Shown here: positions 45,032-53,941 of the stretch, in pieces | Numbering within the stretch: the first letter of the stretch is position 1 | Layout: each line of letters starts with the position of its first letter | Source of the DNA: an uncultured Pseudomonadota bacterium | GTDB taxonomy: Bacteria > Pseudomonadota > Gammaproteobacteria > Burkholderiales > SG8-39 | DNA length: 64,000 bases | Reading direction: 5' to 3' | Assembly: GCA_903909415.1 (NCBI GenBank) | Contig: CAIVVS010000260.1 | Span: 5,870-69,869, forward strand | The notes under the pieces: model-generated | The model's input: only the letters and a program-made list of their open reading frames with translations | What the model was told of the DNA's origin: nothing | The model's database searches: none | Made by a program: the position numbers and the translations under genes

Positions 45032-45903
45032 GCAACTCCCCCGCCCCGGCCCCGCTGGTCTTCCTGCACTACACGCAAGCCGAACTCGACCGCAACTACG
45101 ACCAGCGCGGCTGGGCGCCGAACGCGCTGGAAGTCATCAACCGCTACCCGGCGCAGAGCGAGGCGGCGCTGCGCGCGCACCCACGCGAGGCCGACGTGCC
45201 CTACGGCACGTCCCCGGATGAAGTGCTGGACATCTTCCCCTGCGGCAAGCCGGGCGCGCCCACCCAGGTGTTCGTCCACGGTGGCGCATGGCGCAACTTC
45301 ACCAAGGACGACTACTCGCTGGTCGCCGCCGGCTTCGTGCCGCACGGCATCAACCTGGTGATCATCAATTTCTCCAAGGTGCTGCAGGTGCCGCTGCCGG
45401 AGATGGTGGAGCAGACGCGCCGCGCGATCGCGTGGTCGGTGAAGAACGTGTCGCGCTGGCAGGGCGATCCCGCGCGCATCTACCTCTCGGCGCATTCGTC
45501 CGGCGCGCACCAGGCGGCGATGGCCCTGATCAAGGGCTTCGCGGCGTTCGGCGTCGCCGACGACGCCATCCGCGCGGCGCAATTCGTCAGCGGCCCCTAC
45601 GACATGGAACCGGTGCTGCTCAGCGCGCGCAGCAGCTACGTCAAGCTGGACAAGCAGCAGGAACACGAACTCAGCCCGGCCCGCCATGCCGACCGGATCC
45701 GCTGCCCGGTGTTCATCGCCTACGCCGAGCACGACACCGACGAGTTCCAGCGCCACAGCCGCGAGTTCGCGGCCGCGCTGGAGCGGGCGGGAAAGCTGGC
45801 CGGCATGCAGCGCTTTGCCGGACTGAACCACTTCGAGATCATGGAAGCCCTGGGCAAGCCCGAGGGAGAACTGGTCCGCGCCATCGTCGCCAGGATGACC
45901 TGA
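45028..45903 (+). CDS. alpha/beta hydrolase (arylformamidase-like)
   Basis: A 291-residue hydrolase from the GTG at 45028, which overlaps the previous stop (GTGA). The N-terminal block (YTQAELDRNYDQRGWAPNALEVINRY) and the FVHGGAWRNFTKDDYS oxyanion-hole motif resemble the KynB-unrelated, alpha/beta-type kynurenine formamidases; the nucleophile is in LSAHSSGAHQA and the acid/base residues in AEHDTDEFQ and LNHFEIM. It may deformylate or hydrolyse an aromatic amide. A pair of different alpha/beta hydrolases in one transcript suggests successive ester and amide cleavage. Confidence 0.85.
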   Translation: MSNSPAPAPLVFLHYTQAELDRNYDQRGWAPNALEVINRYPAQSEAALRAHPREADVPYGTSPDEVLDIFPCGKPGAPTQVFVHGGAWRNFTKDDYSLVAAGFVPHGINLVIINFSKVLQVPLPEMVEQTRRAIAWSVKNVSRWQGDPARIYLSAHSSGAHQAAMALIKGFAAFGVADDAIRAAQFVSGPYDMEPVLLSARSSYVKLDKQQEHELSPARHADRIRCPVFIAYAEHDTDEFQRHSREFAAALERAGKLAGMQRFAGLNHFEIMEALGKPEGELVRAIVARMT

Positions 45904-45960
45904 ACGCGGCTCCGATCCACGCGGCCCGCCCGTCAGGGCTGCCGCCCCGAAAGCGCCCCG

Positions 45961-46959
45961 ATGTCCCGCTTCAGCCCAGCCACCCTGCGCACGCACGTCC
46001 CCGGCGTGATGATCGCGGCCGTGCTCGCCCTGGCCGCCACTTTCGTGTCCGAGCACTACGGCGGACCGCAGTTCCTGTACGCGCTGCTGTTCGGCATGGC
46101 ATTCAACTTCCTGTGCGCCGACCCGAAGATCGCGCCGGGCATCAACGTAACGGCGAAGAGCATCCTGCGCATCGGCGTCGCCCTGCTCGGTGCGGGCATC
46201 ACGCTGGAACACATCCGCTCGCTGGGCACGGCGCCCTTGCTGCTTTCCATGGCCGGTGTGTTCGCCACCATCGGTTTCGGCGCCCTGCTGGCGCGCATGC
46301 TCAAGCGCAGCCTCCCCGAGGGGCTGCTGACCGGCGGCGCGGTCGCGATCTGCGGCGCATCGGCCGCGCTGGCCATTTCCGCGGTGCTGCCCAAGACGGC
46401 GGACAGCCAGCGCCAGACCCTGCTCACCGTGGTCGGCGTGACGACACTGTCCACCATCGCCATGATCGCCTACCCGGCGATCGCCCACCTGCTGGACCTG
46501 GACTCGCGCACCGCGGGCTTCTTCCTCGGCGCGACCATCCACGACGTCGCGCAGGTGGTGGGCGCGGGCTACATGTACTCGCCCGAGGCCGGGACCACCG
46601 CGACCTACGTGAAGCTGTTCCGCGTCACCCTGCTGGTGCCGGTGGTGGTGGGCATGTCGCTGCTGTTCCGCATGGACGCGAGCCACGACGCGTCCAACCG
46701 CCCGCCGCTGCTTCCCCTGTTCCTGGTGGCCTTCATCCTGCTCGCGCTGCTCAATTCGCAGGGCATGCTCCCGGCCGAGGTGTCGTCGGTGCTGCTCAAG
46801 GTCTCGCGCTGGTGCCTGGTCCTGGCGATCGCGGCGCTCGGCGTGAAAACCTCGTTCGGCGAGTTGCGCGGGCTGGGCTGGGCGCCGGTGGTGATGCTGC
46901 TGGCTGAGACCGCGTTCCTCGCGCTGTTCGTGCTCGCCGGGATGTGGTTGCTGCTCTGA
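45961..46959 (+). CDS. YeiH/UPF0324-family putative sulfate exporter
   Basis: A 332-residue polytopic membrane protein of the Cons_hypoth698 family (PF03601) with about ten helices. Recognised from LLFGMAFNFLCADPKIAPGINVTAKSILRIGVALLGAGITLEHI at the start and GATIHDVAQVVGAGYMYSPEAG in the middle. Family members are annotated as sulfate or sulfonate-derived anion exporters on limited evidence. It follows the hydrolase pair by 57 bp on the same strand and converges on the pirin gene. Confidence 0.88.
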   Translation: MSRFSPATLRTHVPGVMIAAVLALAATFVSEHYGGPQFLYALLFGMAFNFLCADPKIAPGINVTAKSILRIGVALLGAGITLEHIRSLGTAPLLLSMAGVFATIGFGALLARMLKRSLPEGLLTGGAVAICGASAALAISAVLPKTADSQRQTLLTVVGVTTLSTIAMIAYPAIAHLLDLDSRTAGFFLGATIHDVAQVVGAGYMYSPEAGTTATYVKLFRVTLLVPVVVGMSLLFRMDASHDASNRPPLLPLFLVAFILLALLNSQGMLPAEVSSVLLKVSRWCLVLAIAALGVKTSFGELRGLGWAPVVMLLAETAFLALFVLAGMWLLL

Positions 46960-46973
46960 GCGCGCGGCACGCG

Positions 46974-47849
46974 TCAGGGGCGCTTGTCGGGCAAGGGGAT
47001 GCGTCCGGCCTCGCCCGGCACCCTGGCAAAGCGGTCCGCCGCCCAGTCATCCGCCGCGCGCAGGATGCATTCGCGCCGGGTGGACACGAAGTTCCACCAG
47101 ATTAGCCGGCGGCCGTCGAGCGGCTCCCCTCCGATCACCGCGACACGCGCACCCTGTGCCGCATACAGCCGGGCGCGGTGGCCGGGCTCCAGCACCGCCA
47201 GCGTGTGCGGCGCGAGGTCCGTGCCGTCGATGGCGACGCCGCCTTCGGGCACGTACACCGCGCGCTCCGGGGCGATGGGTTCCAGGGTGAAGCTGGCGCC
47301 GGCCGGCATCGTCAGGTCCAGGTAGAGCGTCTCGCTCGCGGCGCGCACCGGCGATGCCATTCCGAAGGCGCGACCGACCAGCAGCCTGGCGGTGACGCCG
47401 CCGAACCGCTCCTCGGGGATCGCCGGGGCGGGCGTGTGCTCGAAGAACGGTTCGTCCTCCTCGCGCCCGCGCGGCAGCGCCGCCCACAATTGCAGCCCGT
47501 GGCTGCGGAAGGCCCTGCCCTTGAGGTCGTCGGGGCGGCGTTCGGAATGCACGATGCCGCGGCCCGCCGACATCCAGTTGACCGCGCCGGGTTCGATGCG
47601 TTGCACGCTGCCCAGGCTGTCACGGTGCACCAGTGCACCCTCGTACAGGTAGGTCACCGTCGCCAGCCCGATGTGCGGATGCGGCAGCACATCGAACGCC
47701 GCATCCGCCGCGACTGCCGTCGGGCCGAAGTGGTCGAAGAACAGGAACGGGCCCACGCCCTGCTTCTTCGCCGACGGCAGCAGCCGGCGGATGACCAGGC
47801 CACCGCCGAGGTCGTGTTCCCTGCTTCCGAGCAGCAGCGAGACAGCCAT
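46974..47849 (-). CDS. pirin family protein (cupin)
   Basis: A 291-residue bicupin. The metal site is visible in LPHPHIGLATVTYLYEGALVHRDSLGS and GRGIVHSERR (three His and one Glu near residues 56-105), with the RRLLPSAKKQGVGPFLFFDHFGP lead typical of pirins. Some bacterial pirins (YhhW) act as quercetin 2,3-dioxygenases, others modulate enzymes or regulators. The gene is 45 bp downstream of a Bug gene on the same strand and may be the last gene of that unit. Confidence 0.92.
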   Translation of the reverse strand: MAVSLLLGSREHDLGGGLVIRRLLPSAKKQGVGPFLFFDHFGPTAVAADAAFDVLPHPHIGLATVTYLYEGALVHRDSLGSVQRIEPGAVNWMSAGRGIVHSERRPDDLKGRAFRSHGLQLWAALPRGREEDEPFFEHTPAPAIPEERFGGVTARLLVGRAFGMASPVRAASETLYLDLTMPAGASFTLEPIAPERAVYVPEGGVAIDGTDLAPHTLAVLEPGHRARLYAAQGARVAVIGGEPLDGRRLIWWNFVSTRRECILRAADDWAADRFARVPGEAGRIPLPDKRP

Positions 47850-47894
47850 GGCGCGGGTCGTTCGCGAGTCGTCCCGGGGTCGCCCCCTGGCTCC

Positions 47895-48860
47895 CTACTG
47901 CAGTTCCCAGCCCGCGGCCTTCACCTGCGGCCCCCAGTAGGCCATGCCGGCGCGCACCTTCTCGCCCAGCGCCGCCGGCGTGCCGGGCGCCGGCTCGAAC
48001 ACCAGCTTGGTCATGCGCTCGCGCACGTCCGGCAGCGCAAGCGCCCGGCCGAGCGCCACGTTGATCCGCTGCACCAGCGCCGCGTCGGTCTTTGCAGGGG
48101 CGAACAGGCCGATCCAGTACTCGAACTCGACCTTCCAGCCCAGTTCGGTGAAGGTGGGCACGTCGGGCAGCAGCGGGCTGCGCTTCGAATCGATTACCGC
48201 GACCACGCGCAGCTTGCCGGCGGCATGCGGCTCGAGGAAGTCGCCCATGGCGGTCGTGCCAGCGGGCAGCTGCCCGCCCATCAGGTCCTGCACCAGCGGC
48301 ACCGATCCCTTGTAGGGCACCGTGGTCAGCGCGACGCCGGCCTGGCGGCCCAGGTCCAGCATGCCGAAGTGCGGGACGCTGCCCGGCGCCGGCACGCCGA
48401 CGCTGGCCTTGCCAGGATTGGCCTTGGCCCAGGCGATGAACTCCGGCAGCGTGCGCACGCCGGTGCTGGAGGCCACCGCGAATGCCCCCAGGTAGCGCGC
48501 CACCTGGCCCACCGGCGCGAAATCGGCCAGCGGGTCGTAGCCCGGAGCGCGCACCGTCAGCGGCACCACCACCATGGAATGGTCGGGTGACAGCAGCAGC
48601 GTGCGACCGTCGGGCGCCGCGGCCTTGACCGCCTGCGCCGCGATCTGCCCGCCCGCGCCGGCGCGGGTCTCGACGATCACCGGCGCGCCGAGGTCATCCT
48701 TCATCTTCTCGGCCAGCACGCGCGCCACCACGTCGATGGTGCCGCCGGCGGGAAATCCGACAACGATGCGGATGGTGCCGGCTTGCGCGCTGGCACCGTT
48801 GGCGGCCATCCCCGTGGCCAGGCCCGCCAGCATGGCGACGATCATCGGGCAGAATCGCAT
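47895..48860 (-). CDS. Bug/TctC-family substrate-binding protein next to the decarboxylase-like gene
   Basis: A 321-residue paralogue with a signal peptide ending ANGASAQ. The mature start is IRIVVGFPAGGTIDVV; the GFPAGG pocket variant is shared with characterised Bug proteins for amino or aromatic acids, though this alone does not set the ligand. GGGAG precedes the ATG. It lies 33 bp downstream of the 4,5-dihydroxyphthalate-decarboxylase-like gene on the same strand, so it probably brings in a phthalate-like acid or its precursor. Confidence 0.93.
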   Translation of the reverse strand: MRFCPMIVAMLAGLATGMAANGASAQAGTIRIVVGFPAGGTIDVVARVLAEKMKDDLGAPVIVETRAGAGGQIAAQAVKAAAPDGRTLLLSPDHSMVVVPLTVRAPGYDPLADFAPVGQVARYLGAFAVASSTGVRTLPEFIAWAKANPGKASVGVPAPGSVPHFGMLDLGRQAGVALTTVPYKGSVPLVQDLMGGQLPAGTTAMGDFLEPHAAGKLRVVAVIDSKRSPLLPDVPTFTELGWKVEFEYWIGLFAPAKTDAALVQRINVALGRALALPDVRERMTKLVFEPAPGTPAALGEKVRAGMAYWGPQVKAAGWELQ

Positions 48861-48893
48861 TCACTGCTCCCTGTCCAGGTGCTGCATGGCGGA

Positions 48894-49880
48894 TCAGACC
48901 TTCGACAACTCCAGCGTGCCCGGGTGGAACAGTTCCTCGGGCGCGAGCTTGCGCACGGACAGCCCCTGGTCGAAGGAGTAGCGAAGCATCGCCTCGATCG
49001 CCTTGCGGTTGGGCCCGACGCCGTAGCTCCAGTAGTCCTGCGCGAGCAGCTCCTCCGCGGCGGTGACCTCGCCGTAGACCCAGGGCAGGGTCACGAAATT
49101 CACGCCCGGATCGCGCAGTTCATGGATGGCGATCTCCTTGGCCTTGATGAAAGCCTTGTAGACGCTGACCGCGAGCCAGGGGTGCTGCTCCAGCAGGGTC
49201 CTGCGCACGCCCACCATGTGCATGATGGGGAAGCAGCCGGTCTTGCGGAAATAGGCCTGCTCGTGCACCCGGTAGTCCTCGAACAGCCGCACCACCTTGG
49301 GGTTGACGCGGTAGCAGCTCGGCACGCGCGCGCTGATCACCGCGTCCAGCTCGCCCGCGTCCAGCATCTGCGCCAGCGTCTGGTCATCGCGGATCGGCGT
49401 GATCGACACCGACGGGTCGACGTTGAGCTTGGCGCGCTCCTTGCGCCCGGGCTGCTCCTGGCCGCCGGTGAACCAGAGGATGTCGCGCGGCCGCACGCCG
49501 TACTCGTCCTCGAGGATGCCGCGCGCCCACAGGCAGGCGGTCATCTGGTACTCGGGCATGCCCACGCGCTTGCCGACCAGGTCCTTCGGCTCGCGGATGC
49601 CGCGGTCGGCGCGGATGTAGATCGCCGAATGCCGGAAGCACTTGGACAGGAACGCCGGCAGCGCGACGTACGGGCAGTCGCCGCGCGCGGTGGTCATCAT
49701 GGTGCTGCTGGCCGAGAGTTCGGTGACGTCGAACTCGGCGCCGTTGAAGGCGCGGTGGAAACATTCCTCGGCGGAAAGCGGGACCGCGTCGACCTCGCAG
49801 CCCTCGATGCGTACCCGGCCGTCGAAGATGGCCTGCACCCGGTCGTAGCGTTCGCAGGCAAGGCTGATGCGCAGTGTCAT
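48894..49880 (-). CDS. 4,5-dihydroxyphthalate decarboxylase-like protein
   Basis: A 328-residue protein homologous to Pht5/OphC decarboxylases, which share the fold of periplasmic binding proteins: MTLRISLACERYDRVQAIFDGRVRIEG, then AEECFHRAFNGAEFDVTELSAS, and PWLAVSVYKAFIKAKEIA. It has no signal peptide, which fits a cytoplasmic decarboxylase converting 4,5-dihydroxyphthalate to protocatechuate, but the family includes proteins of unproven activity and binding-protein relatives. GGAG precedes the ATG, and a TATAAT -10 box lies at 49911-49906. It is divergent from another Bug gene at 50019. Confidence 0.85.
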   Translation of the reverse strand: MTLRISLACERYDRVQAIFDGRVRIEGCEVDAVPLSAEECFHRAFNGAEFDVTELSASSTMMTTARGDCPYVALPAFLSKCFRHSAIYIRADRGIREPKDLVGKRVGMPEYQMTACLWARGILEDEYGVRPRDILWFTGGQEQPGRKERAKLNVDPSVSITPIRDDQTLAQMLDAGELDAVISARVPSCYRVNPKVVRLFEDYRVHEQAYFRKTGCFPIMHMVGVRRTLLEQHPWLAVSVYKAFIKAKEIAIHELRDPGVNFVTLPWVYGEVTAAEELLAQDYWSYGVGPNRKAIEAMLRYSFDQGLSVRKLAPEELFHPGTLELSKV

Positions 49881-50018
49881 GACGTGTCTCCGAGGTTGGT
49901 TGCCGATTATAAAAGATGATTCCCCGCATCAGGCACGCTGCTTGCATGGCGTATTATCTTCAGCGTGCCCGGGGCCAGGCGGTGGCCCGGACGGGCGGGC
50001 TGATCAAGGAGAAGCGAT

Positions 50019-51002
50019 ATGGCATTCGGCATCAAGGCAGTCGCGGGTCTGGCCGCGGGCGTTGCGTTGGCGTTTTCGCAGGCAGCCGTTGCGCAGGACT
50101 ACCCCAACAAGCCGATACGCGTTCTCGTGTCCTCGGCCGCGGGCGGCCCGGTGGACATCGCCGCGCGCGTGCTCGGGCAGAAGCTCTCCGAGACCTGGGG
50201 CCAGCCCATCACGGTGGAGAACCGCCCCGGTGCCGGGGAGGTTATAGGCACCGAACAGGTCGCCCGCTCGGCGCCCGACGGCTACACGCTGCTGGTGGTT
50301 TCGCTGAACCCGTTCACCATCAACCCCGTGGTGTTCGCCAAGCTCGGCTACGACCCGGAAAAGGGCTTCGCGCCGATCAGCACCATCACCGTGAACCCGA
50401 TGGTGGTCACCACCACCGCCAAGTCGCCCTACAACTCCCTGCGCGACATGCTCGCGGACTCCAAGTCGCGCACCGGCGGCGTGACCTGGTCCACGCCGGG
50501 CCTGGCCACGTCCAACCACATGGCCGGGGAGTGGTTGCAGGCCGAGACCAACACCAAGTGGTTCCACGTCCCGTACAAGGGAGGACCGGCGGCGATGAAT
50601 GCCGTGATCAACGGCGAGGTGCAGTTCGGCGTGGTCTCCCTGGTGCAGGTGGTGCCGCTGGTGAAAGCGGGCACGGTGAAGGCGCTGGCGGTCACCACCG
50701 GCAAGCGCACGCCGCTGGCCCCCGATTGGGCCACCGTGGCCGAGCAGATCGGCATGCCCGGCTTCGATGCATCGGTGCGCACCGCGATGTTCGCGCCGGC
50801 CGGCACGCCGCGTCCCGTCGTCACCAGGATCAACACCGACGTCAACCGCCTGCTGAACACGGCCGAGATGCGCGAGCGCTTCTCGACCCTCGGTGCCGAA
50901 CCCTCCGGTTCGACCCCGGAGGAACTGGCCGCATTGATCGCGAGGGCGCGCGCCCAGATGGCGCAGGTGGTCCAGAGGAACGGCATCAAGGTTGAACAGT
51001 AG
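50019..51002 (+). CDS. Bug/TctC-family substrate-binding protein, divergent from decarboxylase-like gene
   Basis: A 327-residue paralogue with a signal peptide ending AAVAQD. The pocket region reads IRVLVSSAAGGPVDIAAR, lacking the usual PFPPGG, so its ligand contact differs from most paralogues. AAGGAGAAG gives a strong ribosome site, and TATTAT at 49952-49957 is a possible -10 box. With the gene at 47895 it brackets the decarboxylase-like gene. Confidence 0.92.
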   Translation: MAFGIKAVAGLAAGVALAFSQAAVAQDYPNKPIRVLVSSAAGGPVDIAARVLGQKLSETWGQPITVENRPGAGEVIGTEQVARSAPDGYTLLVVSLNPFTINPVVFAKLGYDPEKGFAPISTITVNPMVVTTTAKSPYNSLRDMLADSKSRTGGVTWSTPGLATSNHMAGEWLQAETNTKWFHVPYKGGPAAMNAVINGEVQFGVVSLVQVVPLVKAGTVKALAVTTGKRTPLAPDWATVAEQIGMPGFDASVRTAMFAPAGTPRPVVTRINTDVNRLLNTAEMRERFSTLGAEPSGSTPEELAALIARARAQMAQVVQRNGIKVEQ

Positions 51003-51249
51003 TTCCAGCGCAACGCACGCCTGCGGCCTGCCCGGCCGCAGGCCGACCAGCCTGGACTGCGTGATACTACGCATCCAGATAGCACAATCCGGTTGGCACA
51101 GGCACCGTTTTGGTAGACTCCGGGAATCGGCGCGGCAAGCTGTCAGGCGCCGGAGACCCCGAAGAATGCCAGCGTGAACAGACTGCCCCAACCAGCCCAG
51201 CGCGCGCCCGATAGGCAGTCCGGCACTGCGGGCGCCCCGGCAGGCGACC

Positions 51250-52674
51250 GTGGCTGACGCAGCGGCCCCCGCCGCACAGGCGCCCGCACCCGCCGCCATC
51301 CGGCACGGCGCGGCATCCGGGCCGTGGCGCGACGCCCTGCCCTACCTGGGTGCCTTCGCGGTCGTGGCGGCCCTGCTGGCCGCCCTGGTGATCTACAACA
51401 GCGCGCTGCTGCGCGAGCAACGCGAGCAGAACGCCATCGCGGCGGCCAGCAACGTCATCACCCTGGCCGAGGCGCGCCTGGATGCCACCGTGCGGCGTGC
51501 CCGCGCCCAGATCGAGCTCCTGCTGGCCGAGGTGGCGGAGTCCGACCTGACCGGCCAGACCTCCCCGACCAGGCGCAAGCAGCTGCGCGACATGATGGTG
51601 CTCAGCCTGCGCCACTTCCCGGAGGTCGCCGACGCCTTCGTGGTCGATGCGCGGGGCGTGCAGCGATACCACACCTGGGACGCGCCGCCGCAGGACCATG
51701 AGAAGCGCGCCTGGTTCCGCAGCATCCGCGACAACCCGCGCGGCAAGGTGGTGTTCTCCGAAGTGATGGTGGGCGCGCAGAGCGGCCAGCCGGTGGTGGT
51801 GATGGCGCTGCCGCTGCGCGGCGCGTCCGGCGCCTTCTACGGCGCGGTGGCGATGAGCCTGGACCTGTACCAGTTCGAGTCCCAGGTCCGGCGCCTGAAC
51901 TTCGGGCAGCTGGGCTTCTTCTCGATACGCCGCAGCGACGACGGCAGCCTGATGCTGCGCTGGCCGCCCGCCCCCGCCAAGCTCAACCTGCCCGCCGCGA
52001 CCGGCGAGACCGCGCCCATCCTCGCCGGCGCGCGCGTCGGCACCACGCGCTACACCTCGCCCGATGACCGGGTGGAGCGCACCATCGTGTTCAACCAGCT
52101 CGACAGCGCACCCTTCGCGGTGTCGGCGGGCATCGCCGAGGATGACTACCTCGCGGAATGGCGCTTCGCCGTCCTGGGCGCGACGCTGCTGGCGCTGGTC
52201 GCCCTGCTCGCCGTGGGCGCGTTCTTCTACGTGTCCTGGTCGGCGGCGCGGGAGCAGCGCCAGGTGATGCTCGCGCTGACGCGCAGCGAGCAGCAGCTGC
52301 GCGTCACCATGGACACCATGGACGCGGGCGTGTGGATCCGCGACCTGCACAACCTCATCATCGACTGCAACGATGCCTGCTGCCGCATGATGGGCCTGCC
52401 GCGCGAGGACATGCTGGGCCATGAAAGCCTGCCCGAAGGCTGGAAGTTCGAGCCCGAGGAAACCTTCCCCGGCCGCCCGGACGACCGTCCGGCCGCCGTC
52501 GTGCTGCGCACCGGCCGCCCGGTGAACGGCAAGGTCTACCGCCTGCACCGTCCGGTCGGCAGCCCGCTTTGGCTCAGCGTCAACGCGCGCCCGATCACCG
52601 ACGGCAAGGGCAGGATGACCGCCGTGGTGATCGTGCTGAACGACGTCACCGAATCACGCGCCGCCCGCGCCTAG
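51250..52674 (+). CDS. dCache-PAS membrane sensor without output domain
   Basis: A 474-residue protein from a GTG at 51250. TM helices lie at about residues 32-48 and 304-326, enclosing a periplasmic double-Cache sensor (LPRMMV-type hydrophobic core, FPEVADAFVVDARGVQRYHTW, SGAFYGAVAMSLDLYQFES). After the second helix a short linker (SAAREQRQVMLALTRSEQQLRVTMDTM) leads to one PAS domain (MDAGVWIRDLHNLIIDCNDACCRMMGLPRED). The protein ends at the PAS domain; no kinase, GGDEF or methyl-accepting part follows and none is seen downstream. It could be a truncated gene or a sensor that signals through a partner. Confidence 0.8.
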   Translation: MADAAAPAAQAPAPAAIRHGAASGPWRDALPYLGAFAVVAALLAALVIYNSALLREQREQNAIAAASNVITLAEARLDATVRRARAQIELLLAEVAESDLTGQTSPTRRKQLRDMMVLSLRHFPEVADAFVVDARGVQRYHTWDAPPQDHEKRAWFRSIRDNPRGKVVFSEVMVGAQSGQPVVVMALPLRGASGAFYGAVAMSLDLYQFESQVRRLNFGQLGFFSIRRSDDGSLMLRWPPAPAKLNLPAATGETAPILAGARVGTTRYTSPDDRVERTIVFNQLDSAPFAVSAGIAEDDYLAEWRFAVLGATLLALVALLAVGAFFYVSWSAAREQRQVMLALTRSEQQLRVTMDTMDAGVWIRDLHNLIIDCNDACCRMMGLPREDMLGHESLPEGWKFEPEETFPGRPDDRPAAVVLRTGRPVNGKVYRLHRPVGSPLWLSVNARPITDGKGRMTAVVIVLNDVTESRAARA

Positions 52675-52717
52675 GCGCGTTGCCCTCGCGACGTCCGGGC
52701 AGCGCCGCCGCCCGGCC

Positions 52718-53707
52718 TCATTCCGCGTCGATCTTCGCCGCCTTCGCCACCCGCGCGTACTTCGCGGCTTCCTCGCGGATGAACTCGGCAAAGGCCGCCG
52801 GCGAACTCTGCGCGATGTCCAGTCCCTGCACCGCGAAGCCGTTCCTCACCTCCGGCAGCGCCAGCACCGCGGTCGCGTCGGCGTGGATGCGCGCCACCAG
52901 TTCCTTGGGCGTGCCGGCCGGCGCGAGCAGCCCGTACCAGCTGGTCAGCTCGAAATCCGCCACGCCCGCCTCCGCGCCCGTGGGCACCGCAGGCATCTGC
53001 CCCGAGCGCTGCTTCGAGGTCACCGCCAGCGCGCGCAGGCGTCCTGCCTGCACGAAGCGCAGCACCGAGGCCACCGAAGCGAACGTCACCTGCACCTGTC
53101 CCGCGACCGCATCGGCGGTGGCCGGACCCGAGCCCTTGTAGGGAACGTGCTCGATCGCAACGCCGGTGCGCAGCTTGAACAACTCACCCGCGAAGTGGTG
53201 CACGCTGCCGCTGCCCGACGACGAGTAGGACATCGCACCGGGCCTGGCCTTGGCCATGGCCACCAGCCCCGCAACGTCCCTGGCCGGCAGCGTCGGGTTC
53301 ACTGCCAGCACCAGGGGAGCGGAACCGAGCTGCGCAATCGGCGTCAGGTCCTTGACCGGGTCATAGGGCAGCTTTTTCATAGTCACCGGATTGACCGCGA
53401 GCTCGGTCGCATAGGCCATCAGCAGCGTGTGGCCGTCCGGCCGCGCCTTGACCACCGCCTCGGTGGCGATGATGGCGTTGGCGCCGGCGCGGTTCTCGAC
53501 CACCACCGGCTGCTTCCAGCGGTCGGACAGCGGTTGCGCCACCAGCCGCGCCACCAGGTCGGTGCCGCCGCCGGGCGGATAACCCACCACCATGCGCACC
53601 GGGCGCTCCGGCCAGGCCTGCGCCCATGCGCCCTGCGCGACGCCCGCCGCCAATGCAGCACCCGCCACCAACCTCGCCACGACCGACATCCAGCTTGCGC
53701 GATTCAT
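52718..53707 (-). CDS. Bug/TctC-family substrate-binding protein
   Basis: A 329-residue paralogue. The ATG at 53707 is chosen because of GGGGGAG directly before it; 23 residues upstream in the same frame lack signal character. The signal peptide ends GAWAQA and the pocket reads MVVGYPPGGGTDLVAR. It converges on the dCache-PAS gene and is divergent from the HDOD gene, so no catabolic enzyme is next to it. The nearest partner would be the sensor, which could respond to the captured ligand, but nothing in the sequence proves it. Confidence 0.92.
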   Translation of the reverse strand: MNRASWMSVVARLVAGAALAAGVAQGAWAQAWPERPVRMVVGYPPGGGTDLVARLVAQPLSDRWKQPVVVENRAGANAIIATEAVVKARPDGHTLLMAYATELAVNPVTMKKLPYDPVKDLTPIAQLGSAPLVLAVNPTLPARDVAGLVAMAKARPGAMSYSSSGSGSVHHFAGELFKLRTGVAIEHVPYKGSGPATADAVAGQVQVTFASVASVLRFVQAGRLRALAVTSKQRSGQMPAVPTGAEAGVADFELTSWYGLLAPAGTPKELVARIHADATAVLALPEVRNGFAVQGLDIAQSSPAAFAEFIREEAAKYARVAKAAKIDAE

Positions 53708-53941
53708 CTGCTCCCCCTGTTCGTCCCTGCCATCCCGGGCCAATGTAGCAGATGCAGGAGGGGATTTTTTATCCAATATAAACAGCTACTTAACATGTAT
53801 TCGGGCAGTTCCTGCTCAAGCTGCCGCCGGGTCTGCCGTTACACAACGATGGACGCCCGTGTCTCCCCCTCCGATCCGCCAGCCCCTTCGCCGACCTCGG
53901 TGTCGGACTGGGTCTGACTGGTCGCAAACAGCTCGCTCCCG

